Positions 5,461 to 7,757 of a stretch of DNA of 7,757 bases are shown here, one piece after another (the stretch's first letter is position 1; every line of letters starts with the position of its first letter). The position numbers were made by a program, and so were the translations under genes. Origin of the DNA: Oscillospiraceae bacterium. Its GTDB lineage: Bacteria > Bacillota_A > Clostridia > Oscillospirales > Oscillospiraceae. Where the stretch lies: contig JAISBX010000041.1 of the NCBI GenBank assembly GCA_031265965.1, positions 1 through 7,757 on the forward strand, in the 5' to 3' direction. The notes under the pieces were generated by a model, which had not been told where the DNA came from, ran no database searches, and saw nothing but the letters and a program-made list of their open reading frames with translations.

Positions 5461-6460
5461 TCATGTCATCCCCCTCTCCGCGGGCGACTATGATCTCTCC
5501 GTCGTCCTCCAGCTTGCGGACGGCGCTCACTATGCGCTGCTGCGCGTCCTCGACATCTCGCACCCTGACAGGCCCCATAACGTCCATGTCGTCCTGTATC
5601 ATCTCCTGCATACGTTTGGAGATGTTGGAGAAGATTATCCTCTTTACATCGTCCGTAGCCATCTTCAGCGCTAAGGCGAGATCCGTGTTGTTTATATCGC
5701 GCAGCACACGCTGCACCGCCTGACCGCTGAGCTTGGATATATCCTCGAACACGAACAGGTTGTTTCTTATCTCGTCGGCAAGTATGCTGTCCTTCTCGTC
5801 GAGGATTTCGAGGATGTTTTTCTCCGAGCCCCTGTCGAGCGAATTTATAATTTCGACGATGGCGTTCAATCCGCCGACCTGTATTTGATCCATGTACCCC
5901 ATCGACGATATTTTGCGTTCCAGCACGCGTTCCGCCTCGCGTATGTAATCGGGCGACGCGCTTCCCATGCCAGCTATGCGCTGTATGATCTCCGCTTGGC
6001 GCTCCGGCGGCAGCGCCGCGATTATCTGCGCCGACTGCTTGGGGTCTATGTACGACAGGACGAGCGCTATTGTCTGAGGATGTTCGCTGTGTATCACATT
6101 TAGTATCTGCGCGGCATCCGCGCGTCTTATGAAATCGAATGGGCGCACTTGAAGCGACGTGGTAAGCCTGTGTATCAGTTCGTCGGCACGGTCTTGTCCT
6201 ATCGCGCTCTCAAGGAGCTCCCGCGCGTAGTCAATGCCACCCTCCTGGAGAAATTTATTGGCAAGGCACATCTCATAGAACTCGTTGATCACCTCTTCGC
6301 GCGTATCCGAATCCACCTTGCGCAACATTGCTATACTCATGGTCATAGACTCGATCTCTTCCTCACTGAGGTGCTTATACAGCTCGGCGGAGTACCCCTT
6401 GCCAATACTGACAAGTAAAACGGCAGCCTTCTCCATCGTCGTCAACCCACTATCCGCCAT
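5453..6460 (-). CDS. fliG: FliG, flagellar motor switch / rotor protein
   Basis: FliG sits on the cytoplasmic face of the MS ring, receives torque from the stator and, with FliM, sets rotation direction. The 335 residues match the usual family length. The N-terminal domain (about 1-100, LTTMEKAAVLLVSIG) is the FliF-binding part. The middle domain carries the FliM-binding EHPQ motif at 126-129 and PPERQAEIIQRI at 151-162. The GG hinge is at 196-197. The MFVF-like motif reads LFVF at 235-238, a mild change of its first residue. The C-terminal torque domain (about 239-335) has the charged helix VLRDINNTDLALALK and the conserved GPVRVRDVEDAQQRI. The ATG start has only a weak upstream purine stretch (GGAAGCGAG), unlike the stronger sites of fliK and flgE. 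The TAA stop lies inside the first codons of fliH, suggesting translational coupling. No truncation or missing domain is seen. Confidence 0.98.
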   Translation of the reverse strand: MADSGLTTMEKAAVLLVSIGKGYSAELYKHLSEEEIESMTMSIAMLRKVDSDTREEVINEFYEMCLANKFLQEGGIDYARELLESAIGQDRADELIHRLTTSLQVRPFDFIRRADAAQILNVIHSEHPQTIALVLSYIDPKQSAQIIAALPPERQAEIIQRIAGMGSASPDYIREAERVLERKISSMGYMDQIQVGGLNAIVEIINSLDRGSEKNILEILDEKDSILADEIRNNLFVFEDISKLSGQAVQRVLRDINNTDLALALKMATDDVKRIIFSNISKRMQEMIQDDMDVMGPVRVRDVEDAQQRIVSAVRKLEDDGEIIVARGEGDDMIV

Positions 6461-6498
6461 AAAACCATCTCGCTTCCATATGTTTTATATTGATGCGC

Positions 6499-7757
6499 TC
6501 ACTGTTCATCCGTCAGCCAGCCGCGCAGAATGGACGCAACCGCCTCCGGATTCGACTTGATCATCTTTTCAAGCTGCACGACGGTCTCCGGCGGCGGAGC
6601 GCCCACCGTGACAATCTCTTCATCCTCCTTGGCCTCTCCGACAGAAGCCACGTCCTCTCCGCTTCCGTACATCCCGGACTCATACTGCTCGTCGCCGCCG
6701 ACAAGATAATTGATCCCGCCGCCCGCTCCGGCTGCCTCCATGACCGGCTCCTCTTTCTTTTTTAACATAGACCTTATCAACATCAGTATAAAAATCACGA
6801 GTATCAGCACTGTGGCGCATATGATGCCCGTCCTCAGAAGCTCCTGCGTCCTGTATTGATCCATCGCATCTATGTAGCTCTGTATGCCGTCCACGACGGG
6901 ATTGAGCGCCCCGTCCTGAAACGGGAGCCGCGCCACCGTCACGTAGTCCACCGACGTACCGATCGCGCTCGCCACCAACTCGCGCACCTGCTCCGTGTAG
7001 TCCTCCGGCACCGCCACGCTGTCCACCATGACACCGATGGACATCGCTTTTACGGTGCCCTTCGCCTTCTCAAGCTGTGTTACCTTTTTGTTTATCTCAT
7101 AATTCGCCTCTTCGAAGACCCTTCTGTACGTCTCGCCTTCCTCGAGATCGCCGTAGGGATACGTTATCGTGCCATCTATATCCTCTTGCGTACCCATGCC
7201 GTTTGCGTCGGTGCCAGGCACGCCCTCCGCCGCTCCGTTCGCGCGCGCGATCTCCAGCTCGTCCGCCATGCTGAGCATGAGCCCCGTGCCCATGCCCTCC
7301 ACAGGCTCGGTGAACACGATATCCTCGGACACCTCGCTGTCGAAGTCGAGCGTCACGCTCGCCTCCGCGCGCACCTTGCCCGCGCCGAACACTGGCGTCA
7401 GCAGATTGACGATCTGACTTGACAGCTCACGCTTTATGCTCTCCTCGAGCAGGCGCTGAGTCGTTATATTCGCCGTCTCGTCCCCTTCGCCGTCCTCGTC
7501 CATAAAATATACGTTCAACGCCTCGTCAACTATGCTTATGTTCTCGGGCTTTATGCCGGCGACGGCGTTCAAAACTATGCGGATTATCCCGTTTGCCTCG
7601 GATTGCGTGAGCATCTCTCCGTTTTTCGTTATGAGCATGACTGAGGCACTCGAATCCTGTTCATCGAGCGCCCTGACAAAATCCGACACCTTTGCCGGCA
7701 CTATGAGCACAAGGCAGTCCTCTATTTTATCCGTCCTGTTTATAGTCGTGCGCAGCA
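6499..7757 (-). CDS. fliF: FliF, flagellar MS-ring protein (partial, N-terminus beyond window edge)
   Basis: FliF is the membrane ring on which the flagellar basal body and export gate are built. The frame stays open through the window edge, so 418 residues are visible and roughly the first 100 or more (first membrane helix, RBM1, start of RBM2) are missing. A GTG at 7710 in this frame is internal, since the in-frame residues upstream of it also look like FliF. Visible residues about 35-82 form the end of an RBM2-like domain (SASVMLITKNGEML, then AGIKPENISIVDEA). RBM3 and the beta-collar follow, including the family-typical GVPGTDANG loop and the YEINKKV strand before a conserved KGTVKAMSIGVMVD stretch. 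A second membrane helix lies at about 309-330 (GIICATVLILVIFILMLI). An acidic, glycine-rich cytoplasmic linker leads to the FliG-binding tail (NPEAVASILRGWLTDEQ). It stops with TGA 38 bases before fliG, whose product binds that tail. Identification is secure. Confidence 0.97.
   Translation of the reverse strand, partial: LRTTINRTDKIEDCLVLIVPAKVSDFVRALDEQDSSASVMLITKNGEMLTQSEANGIIRIVLNAVAGIKPENISIVDEALNVYFMDEDGEGDETANITTQRLLEESIKRELSSQIVNLLTPVFGAGKVRAEASVTLDFDSEVSEDIVFTEPVEGMGTGLMLSMADELEIARANGAAEGVPGTDANGMGTQEDIDGTITYPYGDLEEGETYRRVFEEANYEINKKVTQLEKAKGTVKAMSIGVMVDSVAVPEDYTEQVRELVASAIGTSVDYVTVARLPFQDGALNPVVDGIQSYIDAMDQYRTQELLRTGIICATVLILVIFILMLIRSMLKKKEEPVMEAAGAGGGINYLVGGDEQYESGMYGSGEDVASVGEAKEDEEIVTVGAPPPETVVQLEKMIKSNPEAVASILRGWLTDEQ

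Noticed and set aside
7708..7710. GTG at 7710 as the start of fliF
   Set aside because: The frame remains open to the window edge, and the protein lacks the N-terminal membrane helix and RBM1 if started here, so the gene must begin outside the window.

Overview
The window is one continuous stretch of a flagellar (fla/che-type) operon, transcribed entirely on the minus strand. In transcription order (high to low coordinates) it reads fliF (5' part cut off by the window edge), fliG, fliH, fliI, fliJ, a ylxF/motE-like gene, fliK, flgD and the first 42 codons of flgE. This is the classic Bacillus/Clostridia gene order. Together with strong GGAGG-type ribosome binding sites, moderately GC-rich DNA and no outer-membrane flagellar genes, it suggests a motile member of the Bacillota, most likely a clostridial lineage. 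The species cannot be named from the sequence. Isoleucine is often written as ATA despite the GC-rich background, which is a distinctive habit of this genome.

Layout: 7757-6499 fliF (MS ring, C-terminal three quarters); 6460-5453 fliG (rotor switch); 5460-4678 fliH (export ATPase regulator/stator, TTG start overlapping the fliG end); 4681-3344 fliI (export ATPase, GTG start in a 4-base overlap with fliH); 3337-2891 fliJ (export chaperone/central stalk); 2853-2176 ylxF/motE-like membrane protein; 2097-865 fliK (hook-length ruler); 827-189 flgD (hook cap); 128-1 flgE (hook, truncated by the window edge). The coding density is very high: gaps are 6 to about 78 bases and two junctions overlap. 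I saw no convincing intrinsic terminator, tRNA, rRNA, CRISPR array or mobile element. The operon continues beyond both ends.

Functionally, the genes build the basal body and then the hook in order. FliF makes the MS ring, FliG docks on the FliF C-terminus as the torque-receiving rotor layer, FliH/FliI/FliJ feed substrates into the type III export gate, and FlgD caps the growing FlgE hook, whose length is set by FliK.

The least ordinary features are non-coding or fine-scale. There is a long near-perfect 41-base hairpin between ylxF and fliK, directly upstream of an unusually strong fliK ribosome binding site. FlgD carries a two-fold repeated C-terminal module with a short collagen-like loop. 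FliH contains a 15-base in-frame tandem duplication. An AT-rich palindrome with a possible -10 box lies before flgE. I found no evidence of a new biological system; this is a core housekeeping motility operon.
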